NCBI GenBank assembly: GCA_965368115.1
Contig: CBDULQ010000032.1
Span: forward strand, 1-21,262
Direction: 5' to 3'
Length of the DNA stretch: 21,262 bases
Source of the DNA: CBDULQ01 sp965368115
Lineage (GTDB): Bacteria > Pseudomonadota > Gammaproteobacteria > SZUA-229
The notes under the pieces are model-generated. The model saw only the letters and a program-made list of their open reading frames with translations, was not told where the DNA came from and made no database searches. This document shows positions 6,924 to 14,029 of this stretch, piece after piece. The position numbers and the translations under genes are program-made. Position 1 is the first letter of the stretch, and each line of letters opens with the position of its first letter.

Positions 6924-8075
6924 TCAATCCCAGTTCCGATCGGAAACACGATGTTCCGGTGTAGATTGATGACAGCTACCGGAACAATCCATATTCTGGC
7001 TGACCGGTGCGTTCTCGTGTTCACCCGGCTCGTAGTCATTGGCATGACAGGCCGCACATTCCGGCTGATAGGCCGGGAAGCGCCATGGAATGGTCTGCGA
7101 GTTGGTGGTATGGCAATCGATACAGTCCGGATTACTGCCGGTGTGATCGCCCGGATAATTGGCGCTCTGATGCGAGAACGCCAGCACCGGTATCCAGTAA
7201 CTGGTGCGATGACAGACGTCACACTGCTCGGTGGTCACGAAGTGATCACGATCCATACCGGTTGCGGTCACACCGTTGTGGCAGGTATTGCAACCTGTGG
7301 TCAGGTTATCGTGATTAAACAGCGCCGGTTGCCAGGCATTGGTGTTATGACAGTCTTCACAGGTATTGCTGCTGGGAATATGCGAAGGCGGCTTACCTTC
7401 TGCAGTCGTACCGTTGTGGCAGCTATAACAATTGCCGGTAATATTGTCGTGATTAAAACGGGCGGGAATCCAGGCATTGGTATTGTGACAGTCATCACAC
7501 TCATTGCTACTCTGCACATGGTTGATGGGTTTACCCGTGGCGGTCACGCCATTGTGACAGGTATAGCAAGCCGTCGTAATGTTGTTGTGATCGAAGCGTG
7601 CCGGCACCCAGGCAACAGTGAGGTGACAATTGTCGCACTCGTTGCTGGACTGCACATGATCGACCGGTTTGCCGGTAGCCTGTATGCCGTTATGACAGGT
7701 ATAGCAGGCACCGGTCAGTTCACTGTGATCCATACGCACGATGGTCCAGCTATTTTCGGTATGACAATCATCACAGGCGGCATGGGTCTGCAGATGGTTC
7801 ACCGGCTTCAGGCTTGCGGCAATCTGGCTGACGCGATCATGACATCCGTCGCAGGTCCTCGGCAGCCCCTTGAAGATACCGCGGATATGACAGGATTCGC
7901 AGCTCACCACCTGGTGCTGACCATTAAGAAAAAATCCGGTCGCATCGTGATCGAACTCCGGTTTCGATGACTCGGCAGCATGCGCAGGCGCAAACCAGCT
8001 CAACATCGACATCAGCAAACACAAACCGGCCAGCCATTGTGTTGTACTCACAGGAATCAGGTGTTTATCGTTCAT
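6924..8075 (-). CDS. Periplasmic/exported multiheme cytochrome c, 13 CXXCH plus one CX3CH
   Basis: A 383-residue protein. AGGAGA (8082-8087, minus strand) lies about six bases before ATG 8075 and fixes the start. A signal peptide ends near APAHA-A (residue 33). Haem motifs begin at residues 59, 75, 101, 124, 147, 170, 193, 216, 239, 262, 285, 318 and 340. A final CSGSCH at 364-369 is a CX3CH variant. From 101 to 285 nine haems are spaced by exactly 23 residues. Each is preceded by a His seven positions before the first Cys (H-x6-CxxCH), a good candidate distal ligand. Units alternate CYTCHNG with CDxCHxTxAW, giving a 46-residue (138-bp) two-haem DNA repeat. It resembles tandem-repeat cytochromes of the c3/doubled-CXXCH type. 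It likely acts as an electron wire and shows no catalytic site. Whether it stays periplasmic or reaches the cell surface cannot be read from the sequence. Confidence 0.92.
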   Translation of the reverse strand: MNDKHLIPVSTTQWLAGLCLLMSMLSWFAPAHAAESSKPEFDHDATGFFLNGQHQVVSCESCHIRGIFKGLPRTCDGCHDRVSQIAASLKPVNHLQTHAACDDCHTENSWTIVRMDHSELTGACYTCHNGIQATGKPVDHVQSSNECDNCHLTVAWVPARFDHNNITTACYTCHNGVTATGKPINHVQSSNECDDCHNTNAWIPARFNHDNITGNCYSCHNGTTAEGKPPSHIPSSNTCEDCHNTNAWQPALFNHDNLTTGCNTCHNGVTATGMDRDHFVTTEQCDVCHRTSYWIPVLAFSHQSANYPGDHTGSNPDCIDCHTTNSQTIPWRFPAYQPECAACHANDYEPGEHENAPVSQNMDCSGSCHQSTPEHRVSDRNWD

Positions 8076-8081
8076 GGTTTA

Positions 8082-8087
8082 TCTCCT
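8082..8087 (-). promoter_or_regulatory. Strong ribosome binding site for the 14-heme cytochrome
   Basis: AGGAGA on the minus strand, about six bases before ATG 8075. It is the best Shine-Dalgarno match in the operon and decides the start of this cytochrome. Confidence 0.7.
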
Positions 8088-8107
8088 GTCCTTCATATCA
8101 ACCCACT

Positions 8108-9682
8108 CTAGCGACGCATGTTGATATGTTGAAATGAATCGGTGTCATGGCACTGCTCACACATCGGGCCGAACTGGTTGTTGTGCGGATCATCCCCGGC
8201 GTGACAGAATCCGCAGGACTGATTCAGCTCGATACCGTGAATCGCCTGCGTGCTATGACAGTGATAACAGTGCAGTTTTTCGTGCGCCCCATCGAGTTTG
8301 AAACGCGTGTCTTTATTGTGATCGAATTTCCACATGGCCCAGCCGTTGGTGTTGTGGCACTGCGCGCATTCAGGCCCCAGACGCGCCTTGTGTACATCGT
8401 ACCCACCATGGCAATCGACACACTGTTTACGTGTCGACTTGAACTGGCGATCGGCGTGACAACTGTCACAAGCCACCAGTGCATGCAGACCGGTGAGTGG
8501 GAAATTACTCATGTCATGATCGAACATCAGCTTCGATGACCAGCCGGCAGGACTGTGGCAACGACCGCATTGCTCGTTCTTCCTGTTTTTGTGCACATCG
8601 TCCAGACGATGACATTCAATGCACTTCACCGGCGTCTTCGTTTTATACAGGTGCCCTTTGTGACAGGACTGGCATTGCGCTTCGGCATGCTTACCCTGCA
8701 GGGCATAGTTGGCATCTTTGCGATGGTCGAAACGCACCTTCGACCATTTGTCGTAGCCATGGCAGGTCTGGCATTTTTTACCATACTGTCCCTTATGCTG
8801 ATCATCTTTCTGATGACAGGAGAAACAGTCTTTCTTGATTTTCACCTTGTAGGGGTTTTTCGGGTGACAGGAATCGCATGAAACATCTCGATGTCGGCCC
8901 AGCAGTTTGAATTTTGTCTGCCGATTGTGATCGAACTTGAGATTCTTCCATGACCGGGTATCGTGGCAACGCGCACATTTCTGGCCGTTCTTGCCGCGGT
9001 GTACATCATCGACGCTGTGGCAGCTGAAACAACGGGTCGGCGTGTCCTTGTAACGATTATTGATATGACAGCTATTACAGCTGATTTTCTGGTGTCGGCC
9101 GGTTAACTTGAATTTGGTTTTGTCGTGATCGAAATCCAGTTCGGTCCATAAATTCTGGCTGTGGCACTGGTCGCACTTCTTGCCCAGCCGACCATTGTGA
9201 GGGTTTTTCTCATGACACTGATAACATTGCCGATCCGTATCGCGATGTTTTTTGTTCGGCTCGTGACAGAGCTGACACTGCAATGTACGGTGCGCACCCT
9301 TTAACGGAAAATCGGTAAACTGATGCTGAAACACGCGCGGATTCAGTCGAACGATGTCCGCATCACGCCCCAGGTGTTCCAGGTGGCAGGTTTTACATTC
9401 GCTGCTCCGCGCCGATTTGAAACGGCCGTGGTAACCCTGTTGCTTGCTGATATCTCCTGCCACCTTGTCGTGACAATCGAGACACAGGTTACGCTGCGAA
9501 GTACCGCTCAGTTTTTCGTGACATTTGGCGCACTGTTTTTCGTAACGCGCATGACCTTCGATCACCTTGCCCGGCATGATCAACGACTCCAGCGCATCCG
9601 CCTGTGCAATAGCCGACGACAACAGCCCGCAGACAAGCAGCAGCAAGCTGATCCATCCCTGAAATTTAATCCCCATTCGCAT
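8108..9682 (-). CDS. 21-heme periplasmic/exported cytochrome c with tandem triheme repeats
   Basis: The protein is 524 residues from ATG 9682. GTG 9685 and ATG 9676 are alternatives, and no strong ribosome binding site settles the choice. The signal peptide (core WISLLLLVCGLLSS) is probably cleaved near IAQA-D. Twenty-one CXXCH motifs begin, numbering from GTG 9685, at 52, 68, 97, 137, 154, 171, 203, 219, 237, 270, 287, 305, 338, 355, 373, 406, 422, 440, 473, 491 and 509. From residue 137 they fall into six tandem triheme units of about 67 residues. The consensus is FDH, then FKLxGRH, CxSCH, CxxCH, DDxHKG, GxxCxxCH and W. Three non-motif histidines per unit (FDH, GRH, DVH) could supply the distal ligands, so bis-His low-potential haems are likely. 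It is followed after 32 bases by the 14-heme cytochrome. The protein is lysine-rich between haems. It probably carries electrons across the periplasm; this is inference. Confidence 0.92.
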   Translation of the reverse strand: MRMGIKFQGWISLLLLVCGLLSSAIAQADALESLIMPGKVIEGHARYEKQCAKCHEKLSGTSQRNLCLDCHDKVAGDISKQQGYHGRFKSARSSECKTCHLEHLGRDADIVRLNPRVFQHQFTDFPLKGAHRTLQCQLCHEPNKKHRDTDRQCYQCHEKNPHNGRLGKKCDQCHSQNLWTELDFDHDKTKFKLTGRHQKISCNSCHINNRYKDTPTRCFSCHSVDDVHRGKNGQKCARCHDTRSWKNLKFDHNRQTKFKLLGRHRDVSCDSCHPKNPYKVKIKKDCFSCHQKDDQHKGQYGKKCQTCHGYDKWSKVRFDHRKDANYALQGKHAEAQCQSCHKGHLYKTKTPVKCIECHRLDDVHKNRKNEQCGRCHSPAGWSSKLMFDHDMSNFPLTGLHALVACDSCHADRQFKSTRKQCVDCHGGYDVHKARLGPECAQCHNTNGWAMWKFDHNKDTRFKLDGAHEKLHCYHCHSTQAIHGIELNQSCGFCHAGDDPHNNQFGPMCEQCHDTDSFQHINMRR

Positions 9683-9695
9683 CACAATTCGCCAC

Positions 9696-10502
9696 TCAAT
9701 AAATATGTACGGCGAATACGTGAATCACACCACTGATGATCATCATGATGAACAGAGGAATGTGCAACACATGCCACAGGGAAAACAGGCGCTCATAAAC
9801 CGAGAAGTCCGCCACCCTGGGGATCATTGTGAAATACTGACGTAGATAATGTGCCGCGTTGGCCAGCTGGGCACGATCCGCACCCTGTTTTAACAGGGTA
9901 TGCAGCATCTGTTTGACCTGCCTGCGGGTGCGCCGGGTACGCAGCCGTAACAAGGGCATCTGCAACACCGCCAGAGGCAATGGACGATGACGGAGCGCGG
10001 CCTGCTCCAGCGATTCGATCGAGGCGTGCAACTCGGCATGGTCGAGCTGCTCCTTGAGCAGCTGCAGGGACTGGCGCATTTCGCCCAGTTCCAGTTTGCG
10101 GCCATACAGGCCATCGTGAATCTTGCGGTAGAACAGGCGACCGAACAGTCCGCTGCCGGCCACCACCAGCATACAGATCAGGGCGATATTGCTGTTGGTG
10201 GAACCGAGGCTGAAATTAGCGTGATACAGCACCAGCACCGGACCTGCGACGCCCAGCAGCATGTGGATACGAAACCAGTAACGGATCGGCCCCAGCATAC
10301 GCAACCATTTCACATGCTTGCGCAGGGGATACAGCAACAGCGCCAGCATCATGCTGCCCCCGACGATACCCAGGGTGTAACCCAGCCCGGATTCGGCAGT
10401 CAGGAAGGCATCCTCACGGCGTAGAATCCCCTTGGTGATCAGATAAGCGGCAAACAGAAAGAACCACAGGTCTAAGTTCGCCAGCGTGCGAATATAAGCC
10501 AT
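9696..10502 (-). CDS. Di-heme cytochrome b-like integral membrane protein
   Basis: First gene of the operon. I choose ATG 10502 (268 residues), preceded by AAGG at suitable spacing. GTG 10520 would add six residues. Five hydrophobic segments are visible, at about residues 12-27, 40-58, 78-95, 104-122 and 240-266, with a basic, helical, probably cytoplasmic region of about 115 residues before the last. Two His pairs have exactly b-haem spacing within single helices: H80-x13-H94 (RIHMLLGVAGPVLVLYH) and H247-x13-H261 (HIPLFIMMIISGVIH). This is the pattern of bis-His di-heme cytochromes b such as the b561, ferric-reductase and NOX type. No CXXCH is present. It probably links the quinone pool or a cytoplasmic donor to the cytochromes encoded immediately downstream; the next start lies 13 bases after its stop. 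The family name is uncertain because the usual order of helices is altered by the soluble insert. Confidence 0.75.
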   Translation of the reverse strand: MAYIRTLANLDLWFFLFAAYLITKGILRREDAFLTAESGLGYTLGIVGGSMMLALLLYPLRKHVKWLRMLGPIRYWFRIHMLLGVAGPVLVLYHANFSLGSTNSNIALICMLVVAGSGLFGRLFYRKIHDGLYGRKLELGEMRQSLQLLKEQLDHAELHASIESLEQAALRHRPLPLAVLQMPLLRLRTRRTRRQVKQMLHTLLKQGADRAQLANAAHYLRQYFTMIPRVADFSVYERLFSLWHVLHIPLFIMMIISGVIHVFAVHIY

Positions 10503-10823
10503 AGCAACCTTGTCAATCACAGCTACGCCTGCTATCCCTACGGGGAGGCGGCGTAAGCACTCTATTAATTAGTGTTATCAATTGCAGTGATATTAATCGG
10601 GATGACTGAGCTATACCTTAAGGAAAGGGGTATAAATTTGTGAATTTATTCCCAAATTTACCAATCGCCGATTTTGACGAGATAGAACTGATTTCTCAGA
10701 TTCAGCAAAAATAGCCGCGAACTTCAGGGAAAATGCGCCCATATCCCCTAAACAGGTGGACACTCAGCTAAAACCCATGCAAAATGTCGCCTAATTTCAA
10801 TATCCGGACCGACCCGTACTTAT
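10503..10823. promoter_or_regulatory. Divergent control region between the cytochrome operon and aroQ
   Basis: This stretch without a gene is AT-rich at 10561-10720 and must hold promoters for both directions. It contains an inverted repeat (10612-10634), the words shared with the flavoprotein leader (10649-10664), and on the plus strand TTGACG (10674-10679) as a possible -35 for aroQ without a good -10. On the minus strand TAATAT near 10590 is a possible -10 for the operon with a poor -35, as often seen for activator-dependent promoters. At 10525-10556 TACGCC and GGCGTA form a small imperfect inverted repeat. I see no small ORF or RNA gene I can defend. Confidence 0.5.
10612..10634. promoter_or_regulatory. 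Inverted repeat, candidate operator of the cytochrome operon
   Basis: TATACC (10612-10617) and GGTATA (10629-10634) are perfect inverted halves separated by 11 bases. The minus strand contains TACCCCT, which fits the NarL/NarP heptamer TACYYMT. The other half (TACCTTA) fits it poorly. The site lies about 110 bases upstream of the cytochrome b-like start. The binding protein is unknown. Confidence 0.35.
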
Positions 10824-11273
10824 ATGTCCAGAATCCTCCTGCTAAATGGCCCCAACCTGAACCTGTTGGGCACCCGAGAGCCGGAACATTATGGCCACCA
10901 GACTCTGGACGCCATCGTTAAACAGCTGCAGGCCACCGGCAAATCGCTGGGTCATGACATCGATCACCTGCAATCCAATGTGGAACATGAACTGGTCGAA
11001 CGGGCCCATCAGGCACAACAGGACGGCACCGCGTTCATCATCATCAACCCGGCTGCCTTCACGCATACCAGCGTCGCCCTGCGCGATGCACTGAGTGGTG
11101 TAAAAATCCCCTTCATCGAGCTGCACCTGTCCAATGTGCATGCACGGGAAGAATTCAGAAAACATTCTTATTTTTCAGATATCGCCGTCGGCGTCATTTC
11201 CGGTCTCGGCCCGGTGGGTTATGAACTGGCATTGCGCGCAGCGGACGATTACTTAACGAACATAAAACAATAG
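10824..11273 (+). CDS. aroQ: Type II 3-dehydroquinate dehydratase
   Basis: A 149-residue protein of normal family length, starting with MSRILLLNGPNLNLLGTREP, the signature of type II dehydroquinases. It converts 3-dehydroquinate to 3-dehydroshikimate in the shikimate pathway, in the cytoplasm, as a dodecamer in known members. Expected active-site residues are present: Tyr23 in the flexible loop (EHYG), Asn75 and His81 in INPAAFTHTSVALRDAL, and His101 in ELHLSNVHAREEFRKHS. It lies 12 bases upstream of accB, so the two are probably cotranscribed. This aroQ-accB-accC arrangement is common in Gammaproteobacteria. There is no strong ribosome binding site before ATG 10824, but the conserved N terminus fixes the start. 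Confidence 0.97.
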   Translation: MSRILLLNGPNLNLLGTREPEHYGHQTLDAIVKQLQATGKSLGHDIDHLQSNVEHELVERAHQAQQDGTAFIIINPAAFTHTSVALRDALSGVKIPFIELHLSNVHAREEFRKHSYFSDIAVGVISGLGPVGYELALRAADDYLTNIKQ

Positions 11274-11285
11274 GTTAACGACCGA

Positions 11286-11741
11286 ATGGATATACGCAAA
11301 ATCAAGAAACTGATCGAGCTGCTGGATGAATCCGGTGTTGCGGAAATCGAAATCAAAGAAGGCGAAGAATCGGTACGCATCAGTCGCAACGCACCGATGA
11401 GCGCACAGGCCATGGCGATGCCCGCCATGCATATGGCTGCGCCGGCACCCATGGCCGCCGCACCGGCTGCTGCTGAAGCGGCAGCACCCGCCGAAGAAGA
11501 AATCAGCGGCCACAAAATCACTTCGCCCATGGTCGGTACTTTTTACCGTTCACCCTCACCGGGCGCACCGGCGTTTGCCGATGTGGGCAAACATGTCAGT
11601 GAAGGTGACACGCTTTGCATCATCGAGGCCATGAAGATTCTTAACCAGATCGAAGCGGACAAATCCGGCACGGTTAAAGCCATCCTGGTCGAGAACGGTC
11701 AGCCGGTTGAATTCGGCCAGCCCCTGTTCATCATCGAATAA
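11286..11741 (+). CDS. accB: Biotin carboxyl carrier protein of acetyl-CoA carboxylase
   Basis: A 151-residue protein with the standard AccB N terminus (MDIRKIKKLIELLDESGVAE), an Ala/Pro/Met-rich flexible linker at about residues 37-70, and a C-terminal biotinyl domain. The biotin acceptor is Lys117 in CIIEAMKILNQIEAD. The protein carries biotin between biotin carboxylase (AccC) and carboxyltransferase during malonyl-CoA formation, the first step of fatty acid synthesis. It is 12 bases from both aroQ and accC and certainly part of the same transcription unit as accC. The methionine repeats in the linker (AMAMPAMHMAAPAPM) are somewhat richer than in E. coli but not abnormal. Confidence 0.97.
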   Translation: MDIRKIKKLIELLDESGVAEIEIKEGEESVRISRNAPMSAQAMAMPAMHMAAPAPMAAAPAAAEAAAPAEEEISGHKITSPMVGTFYRSPSPGAPAFADVGKHVSEGDTLCIIEAMKILNQIEADKSGTVKAILVENGQPVEFGQPLFIIE

Positions 11742-11753
11742 CAAAGCATTGTC

Positions 11754-13097
11754 ATGATAGATAAAGTCGTTATCGCCAATCGAGGCGAAATTGCCCTGCG
11801 AATATTGCGCGCCTGTCGCGAACTGGGCATCAAGACCGTTGCCATTCATTCGGAAGCCGATCGTGATCTAAAGCATGTGCGTCTGGCCAATGAATCCGTG
11901 TGCATCGGCCCTGCACCTTCCGATCAAAGTTACCTGAATATTCCGGCCATCATCAGTGCCGCGGAAGTCACCGACGCTACGGCGATTCATCCGGGCTACG
12001 GTTTCCTCTCCGAAAACGCCGACTTCGCCGAACGCGTCGAAGACAGCGGCTTCGTGTTCATCGGCCCGAAACCGGATTCGATTCGCACCATGGGCGACAA
12101 GGTCGCCGCCATCGAAGCCATGCAGAAAGCAGGCGTACCCTGCGTGCCCGGTTCCAACGGCGAACTCACCGAAGACGCCGACGCCAATCTGCGCATCGCG
12201 CGCGAAATCGGTTACCCGATCATCATCAAGGCCGCCGGCGGCGGCGGTGGTCGCGGCATGCGTGTGGTGCATTCCGAAGCCGCCCTGTTGAACGCCATAT
12301 CACTGACCAAATCGGAAGCCGGCGCCGCCTTCGGCAATGATGCGGTGTACATGGAAAAATTCCTCGAACATCCGCGTCACGTTGAAATCCAGGTATTGTC
12401 GGATGGCCAGGGTCACGCGGTACATCTGGGCGAGCGCGACTGCTCCATGCAACGTCGCCACCAGAAAGTGGTGGAAGAGGCCCCGGCTCCGGGCATCAGC
12501 GAGGAACAACGCAATTTCATCGGCAACCGTTGTGTCGAAGCCTGTGTACAGATGGGTTATCGCGGCGCCGGTACCTTCGAATTCCTCTACGAGAACGGTG
12601 AATTCTATTTCATTGAAATGAATACCCGTGTTCAGGTGGAGCATCCGGTCACCGAAATGGTCACCGGTGTCGACATTGTCAAGGAACAGCTATACATCGC
12701 ATCCGGCGAACCACTGCGCATGACTCAGGACGATATCAAACTGCGCGGCCATGCCATCGAATGCCGGATCAATGCGGAAGACTCAAGAACCTTTATTCCG
12801 TCGCCGGGCAAGATCAACGCCTATCACGCACCGGGCGGTCCGGGCATTCGCGTGGAAACCCACATTTACGCCGGCTACAGCGTACCGCCTCATTACGATT
12901 CCATGATCGGCAAGGTGATTGCCCATGGCGATACCCGTGATTCCGCAATTGCCCGCATGCAGGGCGCACTGTCGGAAATGGTGATCGAAGGCATCAACAC
13001 CAATATCGAACTGCAGATGGACATCATGGGCGATGCCGCCTTCCAGGCCGGCGGCGCCGATATCCATTACCTGGAAAAGAAACTCGGACTGTCCTGA
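11754..13097 (+). CDS. accC: Biotin carboxylase subunit of acetyl-CoA carboxylase
   Basis: A 447-residue protein of expected length, starting MIDKVVIANRGEIALRILRA, the conserved opening of biotin carboxylases. The ATP-grasp glycine loop (IIKAAGGGGGRGMRVV), the catalytic region ERDCSMQRRHQKVVEEAP and the metal-binding stretch FIEMNTRVQVEHPVTE are all intact. It carboxylates biotin on AccB using ATP and bicarbonate in the cytoplasm. It is separated from accB by 12 bases. A strong hairpin follows its stop before prmA. Confidence 0.97.
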   Translation: MIDKVVIANRGEIALRILRACRELGIKTVAIHSEADRDLKHVRLANESVCIGPAPSDQSYLNIPAIISAAEVTDATAIHPGYGFLSENADFAERVEDSGFVFIGPKPDSIRTMGDKVAAIEAMQKAGVPCVPGSNGELTEDADANLRIAREIGYPIIIKAAGGGGGRGMRVVHSEAALLNAISLTKSEAGAAFGNDAVYMEKFLEHPRHVEIQVLSDGQGHAVHLGERDCSMQRRHQKVVEEAPAPGISEEQRNFIGNRCVEACVQMGYRGAGTFEFLYENGEFYFIEMNTRVQVEHPVTEMVTGVDIVKEQLYIASGEPLRMTQDDIKLRGHAIECRINAEDSRTFIPSPGKINAYHAPGGPGIRVETHIYAGYSVPPHYDSMIGKVIAHGDTRDSAIARMQGALSEMVIEGINTNIELQMDIMGDAAFQAGGADIHYLEKKLGLS

Positions 13098-13109
13098 TCC
13101 CTTCGATAC

Positions 13110-13138
13110 GCGGAGACGCATGATGCATGCGTCTCCGC
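13110..13138. terminator. Perfect 12-bp hairpin between accC and prmA, no T-tract
   Basis: GCGGAGACGCAT (13110-13121) pairs perfectly with ATGCGTCTCCGC (13127-13138) around loop GATGC. It starts 12 bases after the accC stop and ends 13 bases before the prmA start. No T-run follows. It could be a Rho-assisted or partial terminator, an RNA-stability element for accBC mRNA, or a structure shaping prmA translation. Confidence 0.55.
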
Positions 13139-13151
13139 CACACACACTCAG

Positions 13152-14024
13152 ATGCCCTGGATACAACTCACACTACGCACCGACAAAAACCATCACGAAG
13201 CCGTGGAAGACACCCTGCTCGAAGTCGGCGCACTGTCGGTCACCTTTCGCGATGCGGAAGACCAACCGATGCTCGAACCCCTGCCCGGCGAAACACCGCT
13301 GTGGGATCAGATCATCATCACCGGCCTGTTCGATGCGGATGTAGATACCGCTGAGTTACAACAACAGGTGGCGCAACAACTGAATTTTGACGGCGATATT
13401 AAAATCGAAGCACTGGAAGACAAGGACTGGGTACGCGCCTGGATGGACGATTACAAACCCATGCGTTTCGGCGAACGGCTCTGGGTCTGCCCGAATCATC
13501 TCAGTCCGCCGGACCCGAACGCCGTCAACATGATGCTCGACCCCGGCCTCGCCTTCGGCACCGGCACTCATCCGACGACTGCGCTATGTCTGCAATGGCT
13601 GGACAGCCAGGATGTGCGCAATCAGCAGGTGCTGGATTTCGGTTGTGGTTCCGGCGTACTGGGTATTGCCGCATTATTGCTCGGTGCCGCCCATTGCGAC
13701 GCTACCGATATCGATCCGCAAGCCCTGCAGGCCACCGACGACAATGCGCAGGCCAATGGTGTCGCCGATCGTATCAGCAGTTTTTTGCCCGCACAGATGC
13801 CAGAGGCGGAATACGATTTACTACTGGCAAACATTCTTGCCTGGCCGCTGGTCGAACTGGCACCGACCCTGGCCGGTCATAGCAAACGCGGCGGCCATAT
13901 TGTGCTGTCCGGTATTCTGGCTTCGCAAAGCGATGCTATCATGCAGGCTTACGCACCCTGGTTCGAACTCGATGCACCGGTGATCCAGGACGACTGGGTC
14001 CGCATCAGCGGCAGGAAAAAATAA
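13152..14024 (+). CDS. prmA: Ribosomal protein L11 methyltransferase
   Basis: A 290-residue protein, normal for PrmA. The N-terminal substrate-recognition domain begins MPWIQLTLRT and contains KDWVRAWMDDYKPMRFG. The SAM-dependent methyltransferase domain follows, with LDPGLAFGTGTHPTT (129-143), the SAM-binding LDFGCGSGVLGIAAL (161-175), the acidic DIDPQAL and the motif LLANILAWPLVELAP. It trimethylates L11 at several lysines and the N terminus in known species. It sits after accC and before the DUF3426 gene, as in many relatives. A hairpin separates it from accC, so its expression may be partly uncoupled. Confidence 0.97.
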   Translation: MPWIQLTLRTDKNHHEAVEDTLLEVGALSVTFRDAEDQPMLEPLPGETPLWDQIIITGLFDADVDTAELQQQVAQQLNFDGDIKIEALEDKDWVRAWMDDYKPMRFGERLWVCPNHLSPPDPNAVNMMLDPGLAFGTGTHPTTALCLQWLDSQDVRNQQVLDFGCGSGVLGIAALLLGAAHCDATDIDPQALQATDDNAQANGVADRISSFLPAQMPEAEYDLLLANILAWPLVELAPTLAGHSKRGGHIVLSGILASQSDAIMQAYAPWFELDAPVIQDDWVRISGRKK

Positions 14025-14029
14025 CGGCC

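Noticed and set aside
7150..7796. Regular repeats that could suggest a CRISPR array or satellite
   Set aside because: The 138-bp period encodes exact two-haem units in frame, with conserved residues and variable third positions. There are no unique spacers between identical short repeats.
6951..7970. Open frame of 339 codons on the plus strand
   Set aside because: It is antisense to the 14-heme cytochrome. Its openness and internal periodicity come from the 138-bp repeats of that gene.
9590..9682. Possible lipoprotein signal (LLLVCG) in the 21-heme cytochrome
   Set aside because: The residues before the Cys do not fit a lipobox, and a normal cleavage site (AQA-D) follows.
10820..10829. TATATG overlapping the aroQ start, read as a -10 box
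   Set aside because: It would produce a transcript starting inside the gene. No -35 is at the right distance.
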